Part shown: positions 1-6,811 of the stretch, in pieces
Position numbering within the stretch: position 1 is the first letter of the stretch
How the letters are laid out: each line of letters begins with the position of its first letter
NCBI GenBank assembly: GCA_017608985.1
Contig: JAFCEV010000017.1
Span: 1 to 12,423, forward strand
From: Candidatus Pacearchaeota archaeon
Lineage (GTDB): Archaea; Nanobdellota; Nanobdellia; Pacearchaeales; GW2011-AR1
Direction of reading: 5' to 3'
Length of the DNA: 12,423 nucleotides
Notes under the pieces: generated by a model
Database searches by the model: none
What the model was told of the DNA's origin: nothing
The model's input: only the letters and a program-made list of their open reading frames with translations
Position numbers and translations under genes: made by a program

Positions 1-2307
1 GGAACTACAGACCCCGGAGTTTCGCGTCTTTATGTAAAAGGCACCACAAATGATGATACAGCAGGATTAACCATTTGGCATTCTGGAAATGCAGGAGCCT
101 CATATGCAGGACTTATACTTGATACAGGTCATTATTCTAATGATGACCGTTATCATATTTATGCACAAACAGATTCTGCTGGTGGTAAGGTACAAAAGTT
201 TTCAGTTGACCATGCTGGTAATATGTATGTTGCCGGAGATGTAGGAATTGGAACTACAGACCCTGGAGCAAAATTACACCTAAATACTTCAAGTGGGACA
301 GCGGTATTAAAATTAGAATCAGTAGATGGATATGACGAAAATATTGTATTTAATCAAGGTGCTACTCAAAAATATATGATTGGTTATGATGATTCAGATG
401 ATGTATTTAGAATTTCAGCAACTAATTTTGCAAGTAAACATTTTGCTATGGATTCTACAGGAAATGTAGGAATAGGAACAACAAGTCCTGGTGCTAAATT
501 AGCAATAAATGGTGGACTTCATGTAGGAGGAGATTCTGACCCAGGGGATAATAATCTTTTGGTTGATGGCATTGGGACATTTACTGGCGGAGTTTCAACT
601 AAATCTTTTCAACACGCAACTCTCGGAAGTGCTACTACTCCTGCCGACTCTCCTGGTTGGTATAAAATAGGTAAAATAGATTCAAGGGGGGGTACAAGAA
701 TTCTTTTATCCTTTAGAGGTGGAACTTTTACTCCAACAACTTATGTTATTAATGCATATAAAGATTGGTCAACTACTGGGACATTAAAATTAGAAAAATA
801 TGGAATTGCTCCATTTATATCAAAAGTAAGAATAAGACAAGACAGTGCTGATAGTTTATATTATATTGAAATATATTGTGCAAGCCATGCTTCAGGATTA
901 TCATTTAATGTTTATGAAGATAAATTATTAGGGTATAATGATGTTTCAACAGTGTATACCGGGGCTTTGTCGCCAGGTTCTGTAACCGGAACTACTATAG
1001 TAACGGAGGATTTTATTAATCATGGTACATCTATTAAAAGTTTATTAGTTAGTGGAGGAAATTTACGTATTTCAGGTACTGCATCCTCTAATAGAGAAAC
1101 AATTTCAAGTCTTGAATTTTACAATAGTGTAAGCACAGCTTTAAATATAGCAGCTGAAATTGAAGCAGAGAGGGGGGATGATGATTGGAATAGAGGTCGC
1201 CTCGTTTTCAAAACTGCCGATTCTGATTCAATTTTGAATGAACACATGGTAATAGATGAAAATGGATATGTAGGAATAGGAGTAACAAGTCCTGATGCTA
1301 AATTAGATGTAGCAGGAACTGGAAGTTTTTCTGGAGCATTATCAGCAGCAACTATTGATACAGGCTACGGAGCCAAAGAAGTAAATAGTATTGCTGCTTA
1401 TTATGGTAATCAAAATTTAAGAACAACTGATGCTCCTACATTTACTAGTTGGAGGAATCCTCTGGTAGAGTATAATTGGACAGCTGATGCTCGTACTCAA
1501 GCTCCATCAATATCTGCTAAAATTTTTGATGTCTATACTGATAGAGCAAGTTCTCCAACAGGTAGTTATGGAACTTTGTTAAATATTTATGGAAGAGCCA
1601 GCCATACAGAAAGTCAACTTTTCTTTGATGGGAGTAGTAGAAGGATATTTTACAGAGGTGCATGGTATAATCAAGATTACGATGCTTGGAGAGAAATACT
1701 TACCAATGAAAGTACAATAGATGCTGATACTTTGGATGGGTACTCATGGGGGGATGTTCCTGATGGAACTGATATTTGGGTTAATGAAGAAGGAGATACA
1801 ATGAGTGGCGCTTTAGAAGTTGAAGGAAATATAAATTCCACAGGAGGAGATATTTGCATAACCGGGGGAAATTGTTTGAGTGATGTTACTGCTGGATATT
1901 GGACGAGGGATGCAGTTAATGGGGAAGTTTATCCTACAACTATTGGAGATGAAGTAGGTATTGGGACAACAAATCCTGCTTATAAATTAGATGTTGCTGG
2001 AGACATAGCAGTTCAGGGAAATGATATTTACAGCGGAACGCAAGGAACAGATAATAAGAGAGCATATTTAAAATTGGAGGTTAAAGAAGGCAATATAAAA
2101 TGTGTTTGGGATGGACCACATAATGAATGTGACCCTGGTGGTGCTCCTTCAATTTACCCAAGTTGCGACTCAGGTGATATCGTAGGAGAGATAACTTATG
2201 TAGGCCCTTTAGTTAGTTGTCATACTTATGATGGGTATGAAGCAGGATGTAATGCTGCTATTGAATACAGAACTTATAGAAGTTGTGCAGACTTAAAAAT
2301 AGCATAA
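1..2307 (+). CDS. Tail-fibre/adhesin-like repetitive surface protein, 3' part (5' truncated by window edge)
   Basis: The frame is open from base 1, so the gene enters from outside the window; an internal ATG at 223 is not the true start. At least 768 residues are visible. The motif VGIGTTxPxAKL recurs at 241-276, 466-501, 1270-1305 and 1954-1989, with a partial copy at the left edge. Between copies lie glycine-, serine- and threonine-rich beta segments (LDVAG, GDTMSGALEVEGNI, ADTLDGY), the vocabulary of phage tail fibres and shaft/adhesin proteins. Around 1441-1720 is a knob-like stretch (NWTADARTQ, then FYRGAWYNQDYDAWREIL) resembling pyocin-knob/tail-fibre domains. The last ~230 bases encode a cysteine-rich tail (seven Cys), suggesting disulfides outside the cell. 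I infer a long trimeric-type fibre displayed on the cell or carried by a provirus. No capsid, portal or tail genes are visible beside it, and neighbours are other exported proteins. Family type fairly sure; role unknown. Confidence 0.8.
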   Translation, partial: GTTDPGVSRLYVKGTTNDDTAGLTIWHSGNAGASYAGLILDTGHYSNDDRYHIYAQTDSAGGKVQKFSVDHAGNMYVAGDVGIGTTDPGAKLHLNTSSGTAVLKLESVDGYDENIVFNQGATQKYMIGYDDSDDVFRISATNFASKHFAMDSTGNVGIGTTSPGAKLAINGGLHVGGDSDPGDNNLLVDGIGTFTGGVSTKSFQHATLGSATTPADSPGWYKIGKIDSRGGTRILLSFRGGTFTPTTYVINAYKDWSTTGTLKLEKYGIAPFISKVRIRQDSADSLYYIEIYCASHASGLSFNVYEDKLLGYNDVSTVYTGALSPGSVTGTTIVTEDFINHGTSIKSLLVSGGNLRISGTASSNRETISSLEFYNSVSTALNIAAEIEAERGDDDWNRGRLVFKTADSDSILNEHMVIDENGYVGIGVTSPDAKLDVAGTGSFSGALSAATIDTGYGAKEVNSIAAYYGNQNLRTTDAPTFTSWRNPLVEYNWTADARTQAPSISAKIFDVYTDRASSPTGSYGTLLNIYGRASHTESQLFFDGSSRRIFYRGAWYNQDYDAWREILTNESTIDADTLDGYSWGDVPDGTDIWVNEEGDTMSGALEVEGNINSTGGDICITGGNCLSDVTAGYWTRDAVNGEVYPTTIGDEVGIGTTNPAYKLDVAGDIAVQGNDIYSGTQGTDNKRAYLKLEVKEGNIKCVWDGPHNECDPGGAPSIYPSCDSGDIVGEITYVGPLVSCHTYDGYEAGCNAAIEYRTYRSCADLKIA

Positions 2308-2309
2308 AA

Positions 2310-2319
2310 TATATAAAAG
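2310..2319 (+). promoter_or_regulatory. TATA-like box for the beta-propeller-like gene
   Basis: TATATAAAAG is centred about 25 bp upstream of the ATG at 2339, the spacing expected for an archaeal leaderless promoter. There is no Shine-Dalgarno-like sequence before that ATG. It suggests the gene is transcribed separately from the fibre gene that ends at 2307. Confidence 0.55.
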
Positions 2320-2338
2320 ATAAAATATCATAAATAAT

Positions 2339-3568
2339 ATGAAAATAAAAAAGACTTTAGAAAAAATCGCTTTGTACGGAACTTTAATAGCATCTTTAAG
2401 TTTTTCAAATTGTGAAAAAGACGATATATTTGTCCATCAACCAACAAATTTATCAGGAATTTCTGTAAAACAAATAGCAGGAAATTTAAATAATCCATCT
2501 GGATTATCTAACTATGTCCATAATTCAGGGAATCTTAAAAGCTATCAAGAAAAAAATTTAGGTGTTCTTACACAAGGTCCTGTTTTTTATTTAGATTCAA
2601 CAAGAACAAGAATTGATTTGGAAAAAAGCATAGGTCCTAAAATTAATCAAATATCTGGAAGTTTAAATAATTTAAGATTAGATTCAAAACCCTTAGTAAC
2701 TTTTCCTATAAAAGATTATTTTGTGGATTTTGGTGGTAGTGGGCTTGTTTTAGATAATTTAGTGTTAGAAGATGGCACTATTTTACTTTCTTCAAATAGT
2801 TCCAATAAAATATTTAAGGTTAATCCACTAGGGCATATAGGAATATATTTAGAAGATAATCAAGATTGGTCTTATCCACAATTGGGAAGAATAACAGATA
2901 TGATTCAGGGAACAGATGGAAAAATTTATGCTGCCCAAGCTCCATTAGTTTATTACGACTATGAGGAGTATGAATCTTCAGACACTTTGTTAATTGTTCC
3001 AAAAAAAGTTATTTCCATAGATAAAAAAGATATAAAGACAGAATTTGAATTGCCTTCTGAAAATTCTCGTAGGTTCAGCAATAATGCAAAATATTTTGAA
3101 CAATTAAAAATAGTTGAGAATTCCAAAGCAGGAAAAGAAAAATTTGGAACAGAGTTTTATGTTGGTGATTTATTGGAAGATGTTATATATAAAGTCAGAA
3201 GTGGAAAACCAGAAGAATTGGTAAGAGGTATTGGTTTTCCTTCATCAATAGCAGTAGATTCTGTTGGTGATGTTTTTTATACAACTGCTCCATTAAGAGA
3301 AGGTTGTTGCAGAACAATTTATCCTGCTCTTTATAGATTAAATCCTGAAACAAAAAAATCCACCAAAATACATGAATTTAAGGATGAAGAAGCAGAATCT
3401 TTTTGGGGAGGAACAAGCCTTTATGTTAAATACAAAGGAAAAGAATATGAATTGCCAGTTGGTTTTAATGTTACAAACATCTTATATGAATCAAAAGATA
3501 AAATGGATTTCCTATTCACAAATTCTCATCAGGGAAATTTATTGAAATTAAGTGCTGACAAATATTAA
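2339..3568 (+). CDS. Exported beta-propeller-like (NHL/SMP-30 style) protein
   Basis: 409 residues. The N terminus has a basic start (MKIKK) and a hydrophobic stretch (about 10-23) followed by Cys25 in SLSFSNCEKDD. This looks like a signal peptide, possibly a lipoprotein one, but the -1 residue is Asn rather than Gly/Ala/Ser, so lipidation is doubtful. The body has repeated blade-like segments: DGTILLSSNSSNKIFKVNPLG (about 145-165), ITDMIQGTDGKIYAAQAP (about 185-202), FPSSIAVDSVGDVFYTTAP (about 300-318) and LYRLNPETKK (331-340). The pattern 'position-D-G-x-I/V-Y-hydrophobic' with aromatic and NP turns is typical of NHL or gluconolactonase-type propellers. No catalytic residues can be assigned. 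A Cys pair lies at 323-324. Start chosen because a TATA box sits 25 bp upstream. Located between two other surface proteins, so an extracellular binding or scaffold role is likely but inferred. Confidence 0.65.
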   Translation: MKIKKTLEKIALYGTLIASLSFSNCEKDDIFVHQPTNLSGISVKQIAGNLNNPSGLSNYVHNSGNLKSYQEKNLGVLTQGPVFYLDSTRTRIDLEKSIGPKINQISGSLNNLRLDSKPLVTFPIKDYFVDFGGSGLVLDNLVLEDGTILLSSNSSNKIFKVNPLGHIGIYLEDNQDWSYPQLGRITDMIQGTDGKIYAAQAPLVYYDYEEYESSDTLLIVPKKVISIDKKDIKTEFELPSENSRRFSNNAKYFEQLKIVENSKAGKEKFGTEFYVGDLLEDVIYKVRSGKPEELVRGIGFPSSIAVDSVGDVFYTTAPLREGCCRTIYPALYRLNPETKKSTKIHEFKDEEAESFWGGTSLYVKYKGKEYELPVGFNVTNILYESKDKMDFLFTNSHQGNLLKLSADKY

Positions 3569-3621
3569 GTCTTTCCCATAACTTCAATTAAATTTATTAA
3601 ATCAAATTCCTTACTCCTTTC

Positions 3622-4650
3622 ATGAAGAAATTATTAATAGTATTCTTAATTTTTCTGATTTTTCCAGTGATAAACGCAGATGTTATTTCTCTTAATCCTG
3701 GGGGAAGCGGGAATGTTGTTGTTAATCCTCATGAATATATTGAGGGATTTTTTTCTGGAATTCCTGAAATAGGCCCTATTTGTGGTAATGGAATTGTGGA
3801 AACAGGTGAAGAGTGTGATGATGGAAATACTGTTTCTGGTGATGGATGTTCAGCTACTTGTACAGTAGAGGCTGTAACTCCTCCAGAAGGGCCTGGTGGG
3901 GGAGAAGCGGTTACTCCAACAATCTCAGTTAGTCCAACAGAATTTAATATAAATCTCGCTGTAAATACTAATGTTGAGAAAATTATTACAGTTACGAATT
4001 TGGGAACTTCCTCGACAACAGTGGGTGTCAGCCAGCAGAATCTTGACCAGCATGTTATTCTTGACACAACTTCCCTTACTCTTGGAGCAGGAGAGACGAA
4101 GAATCTGAAAGTTATATTTGTCGCAACAAGCGAGACAGGAATCTTCACAGGAAGAATTATCATTGATGGAAGAGTGGTTTCTGTTTCAATAAATGTAAGA
4201 ACAAAGTTACTTTTGTTTGATTCAAACATTGTAGTTTTAAATAAAGATTATAAAGTTCCTCAGGGAGACAAGCTTAGAACGCAAGTTACTTTGATTCCTA
4301 TGGGAGAGAAAGAGAGAATTGATGTGACTTTGAATTATGTTATTAAAGATTACACAGGAAAAACATATCTGACTCGGAGCGAGACAACCATGATAGATGA
4401 CAAAGTGGAATTCAACAGAAATTTTGATACAGGAATTCTTCCTCTTGGAAAATATATTGTAGGGCTTCAGCTGGTTTATCCTAATGGGGTTGCACCTTCA
4501 AGTGCGCATTTTGAGGTTGTAGAGAGAGAACGGCGTTTCTTCGGAAAACTGGTATTTTTCTTAATAATATTAATTTTGATAGTCTTGATAATTATAATAA
4601 TTTTGTTGATTAAAAGACAAAGAGATAAAAAGAAACAACAGGGAGTTTAA
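3622..4650 (+). CDS. Membrane-anchored surface protein with DUF4215-type Cys-rich module
   Basis: 342 residues with a full export and anchor architecture. Residues 1-19 are a signal peptide (MKKLLIVFLIFLIFPVINA). Residues 53-82 hold a CGNGxxExGEECDDGN...DGCSxxC module (Cys 54, 65, 76, 80), matching the DUF4215/Myxococcus Cys-rich repeat known from extracellular proteins of bacteria, archaea and eukaryotes. A Pro/Gly linker (about 84-100) follows, then two beta-rich segments (about 101-194 and 197-301) that look like Ig-fold or fibronectin-type domains; the pattern VTNLGTSSTTVGVS...LGAGETKNLKVIF is typical of such modules. A membrane helix (about 308-330) and a basic cytoplasmic tail (KRQRDKKKQQ) end the protein. 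It is the third exported protein in a row on this strand. Binding partner unknown. Confidence 0.75.
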   Translation: MKKLLIVFLIFLIFPVINADVISLNPGGSGNVVVNPHEYIEGFFSGIPEIGPICGNGIVETGEECDDGNTVSGDGCSATCTVEAVTPPEGPGGGEAVTPTISVSPTEFNINLAVNTNVEKIITVTNLGTSSTTVGVSQQNLDQHVILDTTSLTLGAGETKNLKVIFVATSETGIFTGRIIIDGRVVSVSINVRTKLLLFDSNIVVLNKDYKVPQGDKLRTQVTLIPMGEKERIDVTLNYVIKDYTGKTYLTRSETTMIDDKVEFNRNFDTGILPLGKYIVGLQLVYPNGVAPSSAHFEVVERERRFFGKLVFFLIILILIVLIIIIILLIKRQRDKKKQQGV

Positions 4651-4738
4651 GCATAAATAAATACAAGTCAATTTATCAAATAAAAGATATGAATTAATTA
4701 TGTTTTGAGCATAGGACACAGCAGGATTTAGGGAAGGC

Positions 4739-4747
4739 TTTAAATAT
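4739..4747 (+). promoter_or_regulatory. TATA-like box for the YchF-type GTPase gene
   Basis: TTTAAATAT is centred 25 bp upstream of the ATG at 4768, and no Shine-Dalgarno sequence precedes that ATG. This fits a leaderless archaeal transcript. Confidence 0.6.
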
Positions 4748-4767
4748 TTCTTAATTAGATTAGTTTT

Positions 4768-5952
4768 ATGTTAATAGGACTTGTAGGCAAGCCGTCATGC
4801 GGGAAGAGCACTTTTTTCAAAGCAGCGACTCTGACAGAAGTTGAAATTGCCTCTTACCCTTTTACTACGATAAAACCAAATCATGGCATAGGATATGTAA
4901 GAATAGAATGCATTGATAAGGAATTCAATGTAAAATGTAATCCAAATCATGGTTTTTGCATAAATTCTAATCGTTTTGTTCCTGTTGAGTTAATTGATGT
5001 TGCTGGTTTGGTTCCAGGTGCATCAGAAGGAAGGGGATTGGGAAATCAGTTTCTTGACGATTTGCGGGAAGCAGATGTTTTCATCCACATAATTGATTGT
5101 TCTGGCAAGACAAATGCAGAAGGGAAACCTGCTGAGAATTATGATGTCTTTGAGGATGTGTTTTTCTTGGAAAAAGAATTAGATAAATGGTTTCGCAATA
5201 TTTTAATGAGGGCATGGAAAAGTTTTGCAAGGAAGACGGAGTTGGAAGGGGAGAAATTTTCCGAGGCTGTTGTTAAGCAGTTTTCAGGGTTAAAGATTAA
5301 AGAAGAGCAGGTTAAGAATGTTCTATTAAAATTGAATTTACCTGAAAAAGCTTCTGGCTGGAGTGAAGAGGAATTGATGAAATTTGCATCTGGTTTGAGA
5401 AAGGAAAGCAAGCCCATGATTATTGCAGCAAATAAAATTGATTTAGAAGAAGGCAGGAAAAATTATGAGAGCTTGAAAGAAAAATTTCCTGAGTTGATTA
5501 TTGTTCCATGTTCTGCTGATTCTGAGTTGGCTTTAAGACAGGCTGCTAAATCTGGGTTGATTGAATATATTCCAGGTGAAAAAGATTTTAAGATTTTGAA
5601 GGATTTAAGTGAAAAACAGCGAGGAGCTTTGGAACAAATAAAGGAAAATGTTCTGGATAAATTTGAATTTGGAACAGGGGTTCAGGAAGTTTTGAATATG
5701 GCTGTTTTTAATTTATTAAAATATATTGCAGTTTTTCCTGCATCGGCAAACAAGCTTGCGGATAGTAAAGGAAATATTCTTCCTGATTGCTTTTTATTAC
5801 CAGAAGGTTCAACTGCTTTGGATTTTGCTTATTATCTTCATACTGATTTTGGAGAAAATTTCATAAAAGCAATTGATGCAAGAACAAAAAAAGCATTGGG
5901 CAAAACCTATGTTCTAAAACATAGGGATGCCCTTGAAATTGTTACGAAGTGA
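4768..5952 (+). CDS. YchF/OBG-family GTPase with TGS domain (archaeal type)
   Basis: 394 residues, the usual length for the archaeal redox-regulated/YchF branch of OBG-like GTPases, which bind nucleotide and associate with ribosomes. Motifs in order: P-loop GKPSCGKST (7-15), switch/G2 region around YPFTTIKPN (30-38), G3 DVAGLVPGASEGRGLG (77-92), G4 NKID (222-225), G5-like CSA (248-250). A helical insert lies at about 125-215, and the C-terminal TGS domain spans about 315-393 (LPEGSTALDFAYYLHTDFG, ending in DALEIVTK). Cys49, Cys57 and Cys64 precede the G3 motif; a cysteine cluster here is familiar in archaeal members. G4 is NKID, as in ordinary GTPases, whereas bacterial YchF/human OLA1 have altered G4 motifs and prefer ATP, so GTP is the likely nucleotide. 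Convergent with the small minus-strand operon, with only two bases between stop codons. Confidence 0.92.
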   Translation: MLIGLVGKPSCGKSTFFKAATLTEVEIASYPFTTIKPNHGIGYVRIECIDKEFNVKCNPNHGFCINSNRFVPVELIDVAGLVPGASEGRGLGNQFLDDLREADVFIHIIDCSGKTNAEGKPAENYDVFEDVFFLEKELDKWFRNILMRAWKSFARKTELEGEKFSEAVVKQFSGLKIKEEQVKNVLLKLNLPEKASGWSEEELMKFASGLRKESKPMIIAANKIDLEEGRKNYESLKEKFPELIIVPCSADSELALRQAAKSGLIEYIPGEKDFKILKDLSEKQRGALEQIKENVLDKFEFGTGVQEVLNMAVFNLLKYIAVFPASANKLADSKGNILPDCFLLPEGSTALDFAYYLHTDFGENFIKAIDARTKKALGKTYVLKHRDALEIVTK

Positions 5953-5954
5953 TG

Positions 5955-6191
5955 TTATAAAGATCCTGGTGTTCTTGAAAATGAGGAATCATGTTTCCCG
6001 TTGAATCTTTTTCCTCCTTCCCATCCTAATGCTATTTTTTCTACTCCAGAAACATCTTCTGCAGGAATAGCTTTTATAGGACATTCTTTCCAAACATATC
6101 TAGGAATGTATACAACAAAACCATTCTCTAATCTTACATCATCGGCTCCAATAGTTTTCCCGTTTTTAAGAGATATTTTATATCTTCCCAT
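5955..6191 (-). CDS. Small unknown protein A, paralog of the upstream gene (78 aa)
   Basis: I do not recognise a named family. The first ~52 residues align with the gene just upstream (6226-6441): YKISLKNGKTIGADDVR versus YDITFKDGRKISVDDVR, then a shared aromatic 'V.YI.R' segment, 'IPAEDVSGVEKI' versus 'IPQSSIAGVEHI'. The alternation of hydrophobic and polar residues and the NGK/DGR turn suggest a small beta-barrel or beta-sheet fold (inference). The C-terminal 25 residues are Gly/Ser/basic and not shared. The start is fixed by a GGAGG at 6197-6201 (minus strand) a few bases before the ATG, inside a leader repeated ahead of all three genes of this operon. It is the last gene; its stop lies two bases from the stop of the convergent GTPase gene. 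Confidence 0.7.
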   Translation of the reverse strand: MGRYKISLKNGKTIGADDVRLENGFVVYIPRYVWKECPIKAIPAEDVSGVEKIALGWEGGKRFNGKHDSSFSRTPGSL

Positions 6192-6225
6192 TTTTTCCTC
6201 CTGTGGTTATTTACTTTAATTAAAT
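6192..6225 (-). repeat. Repeated leader with strong ribosome binding site, copy 1
   Basis: On the minus strand this 34-bp gap between the two paralogous genes reads AATTAAAGTAAATAACC followed by ACAGGAGGAAAAA and the ATG. It is the most diverged of three leaders in this operon, all with the form AAATAAxCRCAGGAGG close to the start codon. GGAGG is complementary to the anti-Shine-Dalgarno end of 16S rRNA. Confidence 0.7.
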
Positions 6226-6441
6226 TTACCAACGCCTATTAAATTTAGGCTCAAATAGTTTTCCTAAGAGTCCCGTATAATTTCTGTTTATATGTTCAAC
6301 TCCTGCTATGCTTGATTGAGGAATTGTTCTTGTTTTGTGAGTCCATCTTTCTATATAATCTACAGTTCCATCTTTATTATATCTTACATCATCTACAGAT
6401 ATCTTTCTACCATCTTTGAAAGTTATATCATACTCAGACAT
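6226..6441 (-). CDS. Small unknown protein B, paralog of the downstream gene (71 aa)
   Basis: Family not recognised. It is a clear paralog of the 78-residue product that follows it in the operon, with the shared core YxIxxKxGxxIxxDDVR, a central 'DGTVDYIERW' strand pair and IPxxxxxGVExI (about residues 40-51). The last 20 residues (NYTGLLGKLFEPKFNRRW) are basic and aromatic and differ from the paralog. No membrane segment, no cysteine, no signal peptide, so probably a soluble cytoplasmic protein. Start supported by GGAGG at 6447-6451 (minus strand). The two genes likely arose by tandem duplication of a leader-plus-gene cassette. Neither resembles the first gene of the operon. Facing the TrmB-like regulator across the promoter region, the operon may be that regulator's target. 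Confidence 0.7.
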   Translation of the reverse strand: MSEYDITFKDGRKISVDDVRYNKDGTVDYIERWTHKTRTIPQSSIAGVEHINRNYTGLLGKLFEPKFNRRW

Positions 6442-6469
6442 TTTTACCTCCTGTGTTTATTTAATTTAA
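6442..6469 (-). repeat. Repeated leader with strong ribosome binding site, copy 2
   Basis: Minus strand: AATTAAATTAAATAAACACA followed by GGAGGTAAAA and the ATG. The 28-bp gap between stop and start is wholly filled by the repeat. It is nearly identical to copy 3 (ACACAGGAGGTAAAA versus ACGCAGGAGGTAAAA). Confidence 0.75.
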
Positions 6470-6664
6470 TTAATATTTTCTATAGGGATTATAAGCTATA
6501 TTTGCTGATGGAAATGAAGGGTATTGTAAATGCAATATTCTATTTTCCCCATTTATATAATCTTCTCTAAATTTTCTATACCATTCAAGATCTTCTTGAG
6601 CAGTTATCCTTAATTTTCTTTTTGCTTCTTCTAATACTTTATCTGTTAGATTTTTTTCAGCCAT
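6470..6664 (-). CDS. Small unknown protein C, first gene of the three-gene operon (64 aa)
   Basis: Family not recognised. The N-terminal half is a charged amphipathic helix or coiled coil (about 4-36: LTDKVLEEAKRKLRITAQ, then EDLEWYRKFREDYI), and the C-terminal third is rich in aromatic, Pro, Ser and Asn residues (YPSFPSANIAYNPYRKY). No cysteines and no membrane segment. Not a paralog of the other two proteins, but it shares their leader almost to the base. Start fixed by GGAGG at 6670-6674 on the minus strand, six bases before the ATG. A helical partner encoded with two small beta-rich paralogs recalls a small complex or a toxin-antitoxin-like set, but nothing in the sequences shows toxin or antitoxin motifs; that is speculation. 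Confidence 0.68.
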   Translation of the reverse strand: MAEKNLTDKVLEEAKRKLRITAQEDLEWYRKFREDYINGENRILHLQYPSFPSANIAYNPYRKY

Positions 6665-6697
6665 TTTTACCTCCTGCGTTTATTTAATTTTATAACT
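6665..6697 (-). repeat. Repeated leader with strong ribosome binding site, copy 3
   Basis: Minus strand: TATAAAATTAAATAAACGCA followed by GGAGGTAAAA and the ATG of the first operon gene. It matches the leaders of genes two and three, showing that the repeated unit extends upstream of the first gene rather than being only an intergenic junction. Confidence 0.72.
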
Positions 6698-6700
6698 CCA

Positions 6701-6714
6701 AATAAATATATATA
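6701..6714 (-). promoter_or_regulatory. TATA-like box for the small three-gene operon
   Basis: The minus strand reads TATATATATTTATT, about 45 bp upstream of the first start codon. Transcription starting ~25 bp downstream would give a ~20-nt leader containing the GGAGG. A second TATA-like match (TTATAAAATT, near 6686-6695) exists but would give a leaderless message without the ribosome binding site. Confidence 0.45.
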
Positions 6715-6731
6715 GTTAAGTTATCATAATT

Positions 6732-6773
6732 AATGACAACAGCTATTTTTGTTAGCGTAATAAATAACAACAG
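6732..6773. promoter_or_regulatory. Candidate operator between regulator and small operon
   Basis: Two kinds of repeat overlap here. A direct repeat AATRACAACAG occurs at 6732-6742 and 6763-6773, 31 bp apart, close to three helical turns, so both sites would lie on the same face. An inverted repeat TTGTTA (6749-6754) / TAACAA (6765-6770) has a 10-bp spacer. Both lie just upstream of the TATA-like box of the divergently transcribed TrmB-like gene. Binding by that regulator is an inference. Confidence 0.4.
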
Positions 6774-6782
6774 AACAATAAT

Positions 6783-6791
6783 TTTTTATAC
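6783..6791 (+). promoter_or_regulatory. TATA-like box for the TrmB-like regulator
   Basis: TTTTTATAC is centred 25 bp upstream of the ATG at 6812. No ribosome binding site is visible, which fits a leaderless transcript, in contrast to the divergent small operon. Confidence 0.5.
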
Positions 6792-6811
6792 TTGTATAAT
6801 CTTTTTTAATT

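Noticed and set aside
1..2307. A true provirus or contractile injection system
   Set aside because: Only the fibre-like gene is visible; the next genes are an NHL-like propeller, an anchored surface protein and a housekeeping GTPase, with no capsid, portal, sheath, terminase or integrase.
5955..6664. The small minus-strand operon as a classical toxin-antitoxin system
   Set aside because: None of the three products shows a known toxin fold motif (PIN, RelE, MazF, HEPN) or antitoxin DNA-binding motif; the size alone is not enough.
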